From Lachnospiraceae bacterium (lineage in GTDB: Bacteria > Bacillota_A > Clostridia > Lachnospirales > Lachnospiraceae), in the NCBI GenBank assembly GCA_016291475.1, contig JAEEXJ010000063.1, positions 1 to 19,822 of the forward strand: a DNA stretch of 19,822 nucleotides. The letters are read 5' to 3'. This document shows positions 12,782-19,822 of the stretch, piece by piece. The translations under genes and the position numbers were made by a program. Below the pieces are notes generated by a model. The model ran no database searches and was not told the DNA's origin. It saw nothing but the letters and a program-made list of their open reading frames with translations. Every line of letters begins with the position of its first letter. The stretch's first letter is position 1.

Positions 12782-14041
12782 ATGATCGTTAGTGAGTATG
12801 TCAGGGGGCTTAAGAACAATTACGTCAGGATAAGAGAGTTGTCGCTTCCCGATGAACGTAAATATCAGTATTGCATCATGAAAAGAGGCGGTATAACGGG
12901 ACTGCTTTCTTTTGAGATCAGATATATCGACTCGGATGCCTATATGTACTATGACATAACATCCAGGCAAAACCTTACCACGCTTTATTCCAAAAAGCCC
13001 CTGGACAGAAACTGGGTGATATCATTTTTTACATCGATGAAGAGGATCAAAGATGAGGCTGTGAGATTCCTGCTTGATCCCGGTAATCTGATCTGGAACC
13101 CGTCAAATATATTTCAGGATCTTAAGACCGGAAAATTCGGATATCTGTATGTTCCCTATCTTGATGAGGATAACGGAATGGCGGAAATGATGGATTTTAT
13201 GGTAAGTCATATCGATTATTCGGATGATGAACTTGTTAAATGCGTTTATTCCGTTGCCGAACAATATAAAAGCGGTGGAGATGTGTATCTGAGTGATAAG
13301 GTTTATTCCGATATCTCCGGGCTCGGACTATATGGAGAGGTAAAGCAAGTATCGGAAACGCTTGAAGTATCAGAGAGCAAAGCCGGAAATGAGGACAGTA
13401 CGGATCTGGCTTCCGAAAAAATTATATTATCCGAAACGGGGAAAGAATCCGGTAAGGACATGGATGTGGTCTATGCTCAGGCAGAGAAGATAGGTAATGC
13501 ATTTAAAGCACCTGATGAAAGGCCGCTCAGACTAAAACCCGGATCATCAAAAGATGCCGGATCAAAAAGAGCCGTCGGATTGAAAGAGTTCTTTCTCAGG
13601 AAGAAAACCAAAGATAAGAAGTTCAGGGAGGAGTACGATTTCGGGTACGGTACGGATATGGAGGCGGCAGTTGCCGAGGAGCCTGTTTATTCGGATTCCG
13701 ACTCACATGAAGAAAACGAGGGGACGGTATTTGTTGAACTGCCCCGGGAAGAATCTTCACACAGACTTATGTCAGAGACCGGACGGATCATGCATGTGAT
13801 GAGTGAGAATTCCTGTGTGATAGGAAAAAAAGAAGATGAAGTGGATCTGTTTATAGATGATGAGGGAGTCAGCCGTATGCATGCGAGAATATTCAAAAGC
13901 GGCGAAGATTATTACATCGAGGACCTTAATTCCACAAACGGAACCTTTAAAAACGGTCTTCGCCTCAAGCCATATGAACAGAGGAAACTGTCCGCCGGAG
14001 ATGAGCTGAAACTGGCAGCCCGTAAGATTATTTTTACATAA
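12782..14041 (+). CDS. FHA-domain protein with DUF6382-type N-terminus, Tad-locus regulator candidate
   Basis: A 419-residue cytoplasmic protein and the last gene of the pilus operon. The N-terminal domain (about 1-170) resembles the DUF6382 family found ahead of FHA domains in Firmicute Tad loci (LLSFEIRYIDSDAYMYYDIT, then NPSNIFQDLKTGKFGYLYVPY). It is followed by a charged, Ser/Glu/Lys-rich linker (about 170-325). The C-terminal FHA domain (about 327-419) has the phosphothreonine-binding residues: Gly348, SRMH at 364-367, and NSTNGTF at 383-389. Usual GR is GK here. FHA domains bind phosphothreonine peptides, so a Ser/Thr kinase probably controls the pilus through this protein; no kinase is in the window. 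The ATG has GAGAGGA upstream. A terminator follows 13 nt after the stop. Confidence 0.88.
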   Translation: MIVSEYVRGLKNNYVRIRELSLPDERKYQYCIMKRGGITGLLSFEIRYIDSDAYMYYDITSRQNLTTLYSKKPLDRNWVISFFTSMKRIKDEAVRFLLDPGNLIWNPSNIFQDLKTGKFGYLYVPYLDEDNGMAEMMDFMVSHIDYSDDELVKCVYSVAEQYKSGGDVYLSDKVYSDISGLGLYGEVKQVSETLEVSESKAGNEDSTDLASEKIILSETGKESGKDMDVVYAQAEKIGNAFKAPDERPLRLKPGSSKDAGSKRAVGLKEFFLRKKTKDKKFREEYDFGYGTDMEAAVAEEPVYSDSDSHEENEGTVFVELPREESSHRLMSETGRIMHVMSENSCVIGKKEDEVDLFIDDEGVSRMHARIFKSGEDYYIEDLNSTNGTFKNGLRLKPYEQRKLSAGDELKLAARKIIFT

Positions 14042-14054
14042 GAATTTTTTAAGA

Positions 14055-14090
14055 TAAAGCAACTGTTTTTTAACGGTTGCTTTATTTGTT
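14055..14090 (+). terminator. Rho-independent terminator of the Tad operon
   Basis: A 13-bp stem (14055-14067 with 14072-14084, core AAAGCAAC/GTTGCTTT, one T-G wobble) has a TTTT loop and runs into a T-rich tail. It separates the Tad operon from the next promoter, whose -35 box begins in the tail. Confidence 0.88.
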
Positions 14091-14114
14091 CCTGCTCCTG
14101 ACGTATGGTATATT
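14086..14114 (+). promoter_or_regulatory. Promoter of the unknown-function/fumarase/hfl gene run
   Basis: TTGTTC at 14086-14091 and an extended -10 (TGG then TATATT at 14109-14114) are separated by 17 nt. The predicted transcript start near 14121 rules out the in-frame ATG at 14105 and supports the ATG at 14147 for the next gene. Confidence 0.6.
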
Positions 14115-14146
14115 ATTGGAAACGCGGGGCGATATGGAGCGTGGAA

Positions 14147-14806
14147 ATGTCTGAAGAAAAGTACTTCGAAAAAGCTCTCTCCGATATGAAAGATTCTTTT
14201 GCCGGCAAGGATGGTATCAAGCATCTTGCTTCTCTTGGCTATTCCGTTCGCGAGATTCAGGCCTCGCTGGATTTCCCATTCCCTTTGGATAAGATAGGCA
14301 GAGTGCTGTGGGATTATTATAAAACCGAGGAGATCATTCTCATGAAGGCTCCCGGCAGCGGTGCGGGCTCTGTCAGGGCTACGTATGTCAAACAGACCGA
14401 TTCCTACGGAAAACAGTCATTCATTAAGGTCCCGGGGGAAAATGAGACGGCCCGGGAGTATTCTTTCAGGAAGGAAGTATATAAGGACGGCCACGATATA
14501 TTTACTCCCATCAATCTTAATGAAACGAGATTCATAGTTAAGTTTCTGGCTAAAAATTCATCGGGTGGTCCCGATTACGTAAGTCTGGACTTCGGAAGAC
14601 TTAAGACCAGAAACGGCTCGGATTGGAGAAGAGTATTGTCTTCCGTGACCGGCGATGACAGGGATTATCTTGAAGTAATGCCTTGGGAAAACTCAATCAC
14701 GGGGGTGTATCACAAGATAGACGAGCGGATGATCAGAATCCTTGAGGAGCTTGAGGGTACAGGATATATGCCCGGGGTTTTTTATTTTGCGGTTAAGGAT
14801 GTATAA
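14147..14806 (+). CDS. Conserved-looking protein of unknown function
   Basis: Not recognised. A 219-residue soluble protein without signal peptide or membrane segments. The N-terminal 65 residues are helical and include IKHLASLGYSVREIQASLDF, which looks like a small helix-turn-helix-type unit. The C-terminal part (about 95-219) is richer in beta strands and aromatic residues (FIVKFLAKNSSGGPDYVSLDFGRLK, then VFYFAVKDV). The start at 14147 is chosen because an in-frame ATG at 14105 overlaps the predicted -10 element; GGAG lies at 14136-14139, 7 nt upstream. It is the first gene of a co-directional run, 24 nt before the flavodoxin-SCP2 gene, so a linked role with that protein is possible. No function is assigned. 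Confidence 0.8.
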   Translation: MSEEKYFEKALSDMKDSFAGKDGIKHLASLGYSVREIQASLDFPFPLDKIGRVLWDYYKTEEIILMKAPGSGAGSVRATYVKQTDSYGKQSFIKVPGENETAREYSFRKEVYKDGHDIFTPINLNETRFIVKFLAKNSSGGPDYVSLDFGRLKTRNGSDWRRVLSSVTGDDRDYLEVMPWENSITGVYHKIDERMIRILEELEGTGYMPGVFYFAVKDV

Positions 14807-14830
14807 TCGAAGGGTCTGAAAGGAGTCTGT

Positions 14831-15829
14831 ATGGTCATACATATATATTACGGCGGAAGAGGCGTGATCGATGATCCGACCCGCCCTGTTATAGAGAGGA
14901 TGCAGAAGGTCCTCGAAGAACTCCGCGTTAATGTTGTGCTTTACAACCTCTATGAATTTAAAAATACGATCCCTACCTTGTCCCAGACCATCAAGGATGC
15001 AGACGGAATAGTCCTTGCATCCACCGTCGAATGGTTCGGAATGGGCGGATATATGCTCGAGTTTCTTGATTCCGTATGGCAATTCGGAGATAAATCAAGG
15101 ATCAGTGAGATCTACATGATGCCGATCGTAATTGCCAAAACCTATGGTGAAAGGCAGGTGCTTGCGGATCTTTCCAATGCATGGGAAACCCTCGGAGGTA
15201 AAGTGCTGACCGGTCTTTCCGGTTATATCGAGAATCCTTTGGATCTTGAAGTAAACCAGGATTACATTTCTCTTATCGAGGCACAGGCAGAAAGGCTTTA
15301 TCGCGGCGTTAACCAGAGGGAGAAAACTTTCCCCTCCAGTAAGAATGCTCTTACCGAGAGAGTCGGAACCCCCAATCCGCTTCATCTGTCCGTTCCCGAA
15401 GCCGAGCAGCTTTCCCAGTACGTATCCGACGAAAACTATGTTAAGACCCAGAAGGAAGACATTCAGGAATTGGCCGTTCACTTTAAGGGCATGCTCATGA
15501 GTGAGGATGCGGGAAGCGAGGAGGAATATATCGGCGATATCAAGAAAGCCTTCAAGCCGTCGGCCGATGTTTCGGGAGTGTTCATAATCGACATCGCGGA
15601 AAAAAAGAATGATCTTATCATAGAAATACACGGCGCAAAGCTGGAGGTTAAATATGACAAGGCTTCTGCGGCTGATGTAAAGATGGCAATGAAGCGGGAA
15701 GTCATGGAAGATATAGTTTCCGGCAGAATGACGTTCCAGAGAGCGTTCATGTCCGGGGCAATGACCGGAATGCAGGGTAATTTCTCGCTCCTTGGCGGTC
15801 TTGATAAAGTCCTTGATTTTACGCATTGA
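14831..15829 (+). CDS. Flavodoxin-like / SCP2 sterol-carrier domain fusion protein
   Basis: A 332-residue cytoplasmic protein with two parts. Residues 1 to about 165 have a flavodoxin/NADPH-FMN-reductase-like layout (VIHIYYGGRG, VVLYNLYEF, DGIVLASTVEWFGMGGYMLEFLD, MPIVIAKTYGERQ). The first loop lacks the usual Ser/Thr-rich phosphate-binding sequence, so FMN binding is not assured. Residues about 205-332 look like an SCP2 sterol-carrier domain (SGVFIIDIAEKKNDLIIEI, then SGRMTFQRAFMSGAMTGMQGN), which makes a hydrophobic pocket for lipids. The fusion suggests a redox or sensing step on a lipid-like substrate, but no reaction can be named. A strong AAAGGAG lies 6 nt before the ATG. The HIT-family gene follows after 18 nt. 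Confidence 0.78.
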   Translation: MVIHIYYGGRGVIDDPTRPVIERMQKVLEELRVNVVLYNLYEFKNTIPTLSQTIKDADGIVLASTVEWFGMGGYMLEFLDSVWQFGDKSRISEIYMMPIVIAKTYGERQVLADLSNAWETLGGKVLTGLSGYIENPLDLEVNQDYISLIEAQAERLYRGVNQREKTFPSSKNALTERVGTPNPLHLSVPEAEQLSQYVSDENYVKTQKEDIQELAVHFKGMLMSEDAGSEEEYIGDIKKAFKPSADVSGVFIIDIAEKKNDLIIEIHGAKLEVKYDKASAADVKMAMKREVMEDIVSGRMTFQRAFMSGAMTGMQGNFSLLGGLDKVLDFTH

Positions 15830-15847
15830 TAAACGGAGGTTTTTAAG

Positions 15848-16258
15848 ATGACAAAAGACGATTGCATTTTCTGCAAATTGGCAAACGGAGTATTTCCTAC
15901 CAATTCAATATATGAAGACGATAAGTTTAATGTTATCCTTGATAACGGTCCTGCAACCAAAGGTCATGCACTGATCCTTCCCAAGGAGCATGCGGACGAT
16001 CTTTTCGGACTTCCCGATGATACCGCGGCTGAGGCATTCAAGCTTGCCAAGAAGCTGGGAAAGCACATCATGGAGACTTTAGCTGCGGACGGACTTAATG
16101 TCGTGCAGAACAACGGAGAAGCAGCGGGCCAGACGGTTCGTCATTTCCACCTTCATCTGATCCCCAGATACAATAATGACGGTCAGAAGATCCAGTGGGA
16201 GCCCACCTCACCTTCTTCCGAAGAACTTGTTAAGATAAAGGAAGAGCTTACCAAATAA
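15848..16258 (+). CDS. HIT-family nucleotide hydrolase (Hint-like)
   Basis: A 136-residue histidine-triad protein that hydrolyses or transfers nucleotidyl groups, typically from aminoacyl- or amino-adenylates, in the cytoplasm. The catalytic triad HFHLHLIPR is at 99-107, with His99, His101 and His103. The upstream QNNGEAAGQTV and the ATKGHALILPKEH region match the family. A CIFCK motif near the N-terminus (Cys6 and Cys9) is a probable half of the zinc site found in many HIT proteins. Length is normal. GGAGG lies about 8 nt before the ATG. Its stop overlaps the fumarase alpha start (TAATG), so it is translationally linked to a metabolic operon with which it has no obvious biochemical connection. 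Confidence 0.95.
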   Translation: MTKDDCIFCKLANGVFPTNSIYEDDKFNVILDNGPATKGHALILPKEHADDLFGLPDDTAAEAFKLAKKLGKHIMETLAADGLNVVQNNGEAAGQTVRHFHLHLIPRYNNDGQKIQWEPTSPSSEELVKIKEELTK

Positions 16259-17100
16259 TGAGAGAGATCAGTTCAGAATCAATCGTAAGTGCCCTTGCAG
16301 AGATGTGCATAGAGGCAAATCACTATCTTACCCCCGATATGGAGTCGGCCCTTAAAAGAGCCGGAGATCAGGAAGTATCCCCCTTAGGAAAACAGGTTCT
16401 TTCGCAGCTGCGGGAGAACCTGAAAATAGCAGCCGAAGAAACGATCCCCATTTGTCAGGATACAGGAATGGCGGTCGTTTTTGTTGAGATGGGTCAGGAT
16501 GTTCATATTACGGGCTCATCTCTTACCGATGCCATAAACGAGGGAGTCAGAAAAGGATATACCGAAGGGTATCTGAGAAAATCGGTCGTAAGCGATCCGA
16601 TAGAAAGAGTCAATACCAAAGACAATACTCCCGCGGTGATCCATTATGACATCGTTCCCGGCGATAAGTTTAAACTGACACTTGCCCCCAAAGGATTCGG
16701 AAGTGAGAACATGAGCAGAATATTCATGCTCAAGCCCGCCGAGGGAATCGAGGGTGTCAAAAACGCGGTACTTACCGCTGTAGGAGATGCAGGCCCCAAT
16801 GCATGCCCTCCCATGGTTGTAGGTGTCGGAATCGGAGGTACCTTTGAAAAAGCGGCTCTGCTTTCCAAGAAAGCTCTTTTGAGAGAGGCCGGCTCGCACT
16901 CCGATATCCCCTATGTTAAGGATCTTGAGATCGAACTTCTGGACCGTATCAATAAGTCCGGAATCGGTCCGGGCGGACTTGGCGGAAGAATGACCGCACT
17001 TGCCGTTAACGTTCTTACCTATCCAACCCACATAGCGGGACTTCCCGTAGCCGTAAACATCTGCTGTCACGTAAACCGTCACAGCGTAAGAGAACTTTAA
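16258..17100 (+). CDS. fumA: Class I fumarate hydratase, alpha subunit
   Basis: Large subunit of the two-subunit, [4Fe-4S]-dependent class I fumarase, interconverting fumarate and malate. The 280-residue protein carries three cluster-type cysteines: Cys66 in PICQDTGM, Cys183 in DAGPNACPPM, and Cys269/270 in NICCHVNRH. Further family hallmarks are APKGFGSENMS, VGVGIGGT and IGPGGLGG. The oxygen-labile cluster suits an anaerobe. It starts inside the stop of the HIT gene, and the beta subunit follows after 9 nt. L(+)-tartrate dehydratase (TtdA/TtdB) has the same subunit split and is the main alternative; fumarase is preferred because this split form is common in anaerobic Firmicutes. Confidence 0.93.
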   Translation: MREISSESIVSALAEMCIEANHYLTPDMESALKRAGDQEVSPLGKQVLSQLRENLKIAAEETIPICQDTGMAVVFVEMGQDVHITGSSLTDAINEGVRKGYTEGYLRKSVVSDPIERVNTKDNTPAVIHYDIVPGDKFKLTLAPKGFGSENMSRIFMLKPAEGIEGVKNAVLTAVGDAGPNACPPMVVGVGIGGTFEKAALLSKKALLREAGSHSDIPYVKDLEIELLDRINKSGIGPGGLGGRMTALAVNVLTYPTHIAGLPVAVNICCHVNRHSVREL

Positions 17101-17109
17101 GGAGGCATT

Positions 17110-17661
17110 ATGGACAGAAGGATTAATATGCCTCTTTCAAAAGAGGACGCACTTTCGCTTAAATGCGGAGACTATGTATATCTGACCGGAACCATTTATA
17201 CCGCAAGAGACGCGGCGCATAAGAGAATGTATGAGGCGCTTCGCACGGGCGGGGAGCTCCCCTTCGATATTAAGGGACAGACCATTTACTACATGGGACC
17301 TTCACCTGCGAGAGAGGGCAGACCCATCGGATCCGCGGGTCCTACCACCGCCAGCCGTATGGATAAATATGCACCGGAACTTCTGGACCTGGGACTTATC
17401 GGAATGATAGGAAAAGGAAAACGAACCCGTGAAGTAAAGGATGCCATTATCAGAAACGGAGCGGTTTATTTTGCCGCTGTAGGCGGCGCGGGTGCGCTTC
17501 TCAGCAAGTGCATTCTCTCATCCGAGACTATTGCATATGACGATCTCGGAACCGAGGCTGTCCGTAAGCTTGAGGTCAAGGATTTTCCCGTTATCGTAGT
17601 AATAGATCATGAAGGGATCGATCTGTACGAAGAGTCACAGAAACAGTACAGGGTCGAATAA
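17110..17661 (+). CDS. fumB: Class I fumarate hydratase, beta subunit
   Basis: Small subunit of the class I fumarase encoded just upstream, 183 residues. Diagnostic segments are LTGTIYTARDAAHKRM, MGPSPAREGRPIGSAGPTTASRMD, MIGKGKRT and YFAAVGGAGALLSKCI, matching the C-terminal half of single-chain class I fumarases. These regions build the substrate-binding half of the active site. GGAGG begins directly after the alpha-subunit stop, only 4 nt from the ATG at 17110. An in-frame ATG 18 nt further on (NMPLSKEDA) is a reasonable alternative start. The symbol denotes the beta subunit here, not the E. coli isoenzyme FumB. Confidence 0.92.
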   Translation: MDRRINMPLSKEDALSLKCGDYVYLTGTIYTARDAAHKRMYEALRTGGELPFDIKGQTIYYMGPSPAREGRPIGSAGPTTASRMDKYAPELLDLGLIGMIGKGKRTREVKDAIIRNGAVYFAAVGGAGALLSKCILSSETIAYDDLGTEAVRKLEVKDFPVIVVIDHEGIDLYEESQKQYRVE

Positions 17662-17685
17662 TAAAATGAGGAGAAATATTTAAAA

Positions 17686-18642
17686 GTGAAAAAACAAGTC
17701 AATGTCGAAAAGACAAAAAAGATCGTAGCGATCGTAGCCATAGCAATAGTGGCTCTGATCCTTGTCAGCGGTTCCTTTTACTCCATCAGAGAAGAAGAAC
17801 AGGCTGTTGTTTGCACATTCGGATCACCCCAGGCGGTAACAACCCCCGGACTTCATTTCAAGATTCCTTTCATCCAGACTGTTGAAAAGGTATCCACTAC
17901 CATTAACGGATTCAGCATCGGATACAACTCAACAGGAGCCGGTGAGGAAGCAATGATGATCACATCGGATTACAACTTCCTTCACGTCGACTTCTACGCG
18001 GAGTACAGAGTAACCGATCCCGTAAAAGCACTTTATGCTTCCGAAGATCCCGTAGAGATCCTCAAAAATATCGCACAGAACTGCATCAGAACAACAATCG
18101 GTTCTTACACCGTAGACAGTGTTCTTACCACCGGTAAGAACGAGATCCAGTCCAACATCAAGCAGATGATCATCGATAAGCTTGAAGTATACGATATCGG
18201 AATCCAGCTGGTTAATATCACCATTCAGGATGCCGAGCCTCCTACGGAGGAAGTAAGTATGGCATTCAAGGAAGTTGAGACCGCTAAGCAGGGCAAAGAA
18301 ACTTCCGTAAACAACGCCAACAAATACAGAAATGAGATGATCCCCGCAGCCGAAGCGGAAGCCGACAGAATCATTCAGGAAGCCGAAGCGGACAAGCAGG
18401 AGAGAATAAACGAAGCCAACGGTCAGGTTGCCAGATTTAACGCCCTCTATGAGGAATACATCAATTATCCCGAAGTAACCAAGAAAAGAATGTTCTTTGA
18501 GGCTATGGAGGCAGTCCTTCCCGGACTTAAAGTCATCATCCAGAGTTCTGACGGGGAGATGACCACATTACTTCCTCTGGAGAATTTCTTCGATTTTTCC
18601 AATAACAGTTCAGACACAGTATTTGAAAATGGAGAGGGCTAA
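17686..18642 (+). CDS. hflK: HflK-like stomatin/prohibitin-family membrane protein
   Basis: Band-7/SPFH-family protein that forms a membrane-anchored complex with HflC around the FtsH protease and modulates membrane-protein turnover. The 318-residue product has one N-terminal membrane segment (about 13-31), then the SPFH domain (YSIREEEQAVVCTFG, PGLHFKIPFIQTVEKV, FYAEYRVTDP). Next comes the characteristic VNITIQDAEPPTEEV, and a long Ala/Glu-rich coiled region with AEAEADRIIQEAEADKQ near 220-245. The start is GTG at 17686, with AGGAG about 12 nt upstream; the ATG at 17666 opens only a five-codon frame. HflC begins 4 nt after the stop. FtsH itself is not in the window. Confidence 0.9.
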   Translation: MKKQVNVEKTKKIVAIVAIAIVALILVSGSFYSIREEEQAVVCTFGSPQAVTTPGLHFKIPFIQTVEKVSTTINGFSIGYNSTGAGEEAMMITSDYNFLHVDFYAEYRVTDPVKALYASEDPVEILKNIAQNCIRTTIGSYTVDSVLTTGKNEIQSNIKQMIIDKLEVYDIGIQLVNITIQDAEPPTEEVSMAFKEVETAKQGKETSVNNANKYRNEMIPAAEAEADRIIQEAEADKQERINEANGQVARFNALYEEYINYPEVTKKRMFFEAMEAVLPGLKVIIQSSDGEMTTLLPLENFFDFSNNSSDTVFENGEG

Positions 18643-18646
18643 TAAA

Positions 18647-19663
18647 ATGGCACAGTTTGAAAGCTTTGATTCAAAGGGGAATCCCAAATCCTCTAAAACA
18701 AATAAATCGGTAAAGGGCTGGATTTTTATCGTTGCGATCATCTTTGCACTTATCGTTGTAAAATCCTGCATGATCGTTACATATGAGAACCAGTTCAAGC
18801 TTGTAAGAAGATTCGGAAAAGTAGAACGCGTTATTCAGACCGCCGGAATTTCATTTAAGGTTCCTTTTATTGAGACCGTAGATATTGTCCCCAACGAGGT
18901 GCTTCTGTATGACCTTCCCGCATCGGATGTTATCACTTCCGATAAGAAGACCATGATCGTTGACAGCTACGTTCTCTGGAGAGTTACAGATCCTCTTAAA
19001 TTCGCACAGACTCTCAGCGGATCCGTAACGAATGCCGAAGGACGTATCGATACCATCGTTTATAACGCTACCAAGAACACTATCTCTAACATGACCCAGG
19101 ATGCGGTTATCTTAAGCCGTGACGGTAAGATGACCGTAACGGTAATTGATGATGACACCGATGTCACTTCAAACGATATTACCGTCGAAGAAGAAACTGC
19201 AGTTGTAGAGATCACATCTCTTACGGAAGAGATCATGAATCACATCAATCATATCGAGGATCAGTACGGAATCGAGATCCTTACCGTTGATGTTAAGAAG
19301 CTTGATCTTCCCGATGATAATAAGCAGGCTGTATACACCAGAATGATCTCCGAAAGAGAGAATATCGCCGCTCAGTACACCGCAGAAGGTGAGGCTCAGG
19401 CTCAGATCATCATGAACACCACCGACAGAGAAGTAGCCATCACTCTTTCCAATGCGGAAGCTCAGGCAGAAGCAATCAGAGCCGAAGGAGAGGCCGAGTA
19501 CATGAGAATACTTTCCGAGGCATACTCCGATGAGAGTAAGGCTGACTTCTATTCTTTCGTAAGAGCGCTGGATGCTCTTAAGGCAAGCATGGAGGGTGGA
19601 GACAATACCATTATCCTATCGGAAGACTCTCCCATAGCCGGAATATTCTATGGAAGATATTAA
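18647..19663 (+). CDS. hflC: HflC-like stomatin/prohibitin-family membrane protein
   Basis: Partner of HflK in the FtsH-modulating membrane complex. The 338-residue protein has one N-terminal membrane segment (WIFIVAIIFALIVV, about 26-41), then an SPFH domain (VTYENQFKLVRRFGKVERV, SFKVPFIETVDIV, SYVLWRVTDPLKFAQTL). This is followed by GIEILTVDVKKLDLPDDNKQ, and a coiled region rich in AEAQAEAIRAEGEAEY. An acidic segment (about 165-205) interrupts the SPFH domain, as HflC of proteobacteria also has in this place. The ATG at 18647 is chosen because GGAGAGG lies 9 nt upstream; an in-frame TTG at 18623 and ATG at 18629 lie upstream of that site. It is the last gene of the run; no clear terminator follows before the tRNA promoter. 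Confidence 0.9.
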   Translation: MAQFESFDSKGNPKSSKTNKSVKGWIFIVAIIFALIVVKSCMIVTYENQFKLVRRFGKVERVIQTAGISFKVPFIETVDIVPNEVLLYDLPASDVITSDKKTMIVDSYVLWRVTDPLKFAQTLSGSVTNAEGRIDTIVYNATKNTISNMTQDAVILSRDGKMTVTVIDDDTDVTSNDITVEEETAVVEITSLTEEIMNHINHIEDQYGIEILTVDVKKLDLPDDNKQAVYTRMISERENIAAQYTAEGEAQAQIIMNTTDREVAITLSNAEAQAEAIRAEGEAEYMRILSEAYSDESKADFYSFVRALDALKASMEGGDNTIILSEDSPIAGIFYGRY

Positions 19664-19688
19664 TACTCAAACTATTTTGTGAATTGTG

Positions 19689-19716
19689 TTGACAAAGCAG
19701 GTATGTATGCTAAAAT
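19689..19716 (+). promoter_or_regulatory. Promoter of the tRNA-Ser gene
   Basis: A perfect TTGACA at 19689-19694 is followed, after 16 nt, by TAAAAT at 19711-19716, with an extended -10 TG two bases ahead (TGC). Strength fits a stable-RNA gene. Transcription should start near 19723. Confidence 0.75.
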
Positions 19717-19720
19717 AATC

Positions 19721-19777
19721 AATGCGTCTTTTTGACGCATTCATATAGGTTACCGGTAATAAGTGCTATTATTGGTA
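19721..19777 (+). other. Two hairpins in the tRNA-Ser leader
   Basis: Hairpin 1 is AATGCGTC (19721-19728) with GACGCATT (19734-19741) around TTTTT: perfect 8 bp, starting at the likely transcript 5' end. Hairpin 2 pairs 19751-19761 with 19767-19777 (11 bp with two G-U wobbles). Neither is followed by a T tract, so they look like leader structures or processing signals rather than terminators. Confidence 0.55.
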
Positions 19778-19794
19778 GAGGCATTCGGACCTGA

Positions 19795-19822
19795 GGAGAA
19801 GTACTCAAGAGGCCGAAGAGGC
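19795..19822 (+). tRNA. tRNA-Ser, 5' part only (cut by window edge)
   Basis: The last 28 bases read as the start of a bacterial serine tRNA. They comprise a 5' acceptor strand GGAGAAG (19795-19801), TA at positions 8-9, a D stem CTC (19804-19806) with GAG (19818-19820), and a D loop containing GG. The sequence then continues toward the anticodon stem (GC). The anticodon, variable arm and 3' acceptor strand are beyond the window, so the serine identity rests on 5'-half resemblance and the isoacceptor is unknown. Confidence 0.8.

Noticed and set aside
14105..14146. Upstream ATG for the unknown protein at 14147
   Set aside because: It overlaps the predicted -10 element and would not be transcribed; the 14 extra residues show no pattern.
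15095..15826. Long minus-strand open frame of 243 codons opposite the flavodoxin-SCP2 gene
   Set aside because: It lies wholly antisense to a well-supported gene with a strong ribosome binding site, and its translation shows no recognisable motif.
16516..17082. Minus-strand open frame of 188 codons opposite fumarase alpha
   Set aside because: It is a shadow of a highly conserved enzyme gene; there is no own start signal or family resemblance.
17666..17683. Five-codon mini-ORF ahead of hflK (ATG to TAA) overlapping the AGGAG site
   Set aside because: It is too short to support and probably arises by chance from the AT-rich spacer; there is no sign of an attenuator around it.
19721..19741. 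AATGCGTC-TTTTT-GACGCATT hairpin as the terminator of hflC
   Set aside because: The T run is in the loop and not after the stem, and the hairpin lies downstream of the next promoter.
1..19822. CRISPR arrays, insertion sequences, integrase or phage genes
   Set aside because: No regularly spaced repeats, transposase motifs or phage-type genes were seen on either strand.

Overview
The window reads as the chromosome of a low-to-moderate-GC, monoderm, anaerobic Firmicute, most likely a motile Lachnospiraceae (Butyrivibrio/Roseburia-like). The reasons are the flagellin style, a Flp/Tad pilus locus with no secretin or other outer-membrane parts, the Firmicute-type Tad accessory proteins (an Flp1-like pilin, a DUF5702-type protein, a DUF6382-FHA-type protein), an oxygen-sensitive two-subunit class I fumarase, and strong GGAGG ribosome binding sites. 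This placement is inference from protein features, not from a marker gene. Every convincing gene is on the plus strand.

Layout. (1) 35-1627: flagellin and a FliS-type flagellin chaperone, closed by a strong terminator. (2) 1767-3994: a three-gene cassette made of two tandem paralogous membrane proteins of unknown function and a small protein resembling ADP-ribosyltransferase-fold enzymes. A second terminator follows, and the two terminators lie in 45-bp direct repeats (41/45 identical) that bracket the cassette. (3) 3995-4319: a 325-bp gap holding that terminator, a near-consensus promoter overlapped by a perfect inverted repeat, and a palindrome-rich leader. (4) 4320-14041: a complete monoderm Tad pilus operon of ten tightly spaced or overlapping genes: prepilin peptidase, TadZ-like, CpaF/TadA ATPase, TadB, TadC with an Ig-like insert, Flp pilin (58 aa), DUF5702-type protein, TadE-like protein with a Cys-rich tail, a second prepilin peptidase, a second TadE-like protein and an FHA-domain protein. 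A terminator ends it. (5) 14086-19663: a new promoter and a co-directional run: a protein of unknown function, a flavodoxin-SCP2 fusion, a HIT-family hydrolase, class I fumarase alpha and beta subunits, HflK and HflC. (6) 19689-19822: a promoter, two leader hairpins and the 5' end of a serine tRNA cut by the window edge.

How it works together. The Tad genes should form one machine. The peptidases mature Flp and the TadE-like pseudopilins. CpaF powers assembly on the TadB/TadC membrane platform. TadZ probably sets its position, and the FHA protein offers a phosphothreonine-dependent control point. The flagellar genes next door supply the other surface filament. The least understood parts are the 1767-3994 cassette, the extracytoplasmic Ig-like insert in TadC, the Cys-rich tail on the TadE-like protein, and the repeat-rich control region ahead of the pilus operon.
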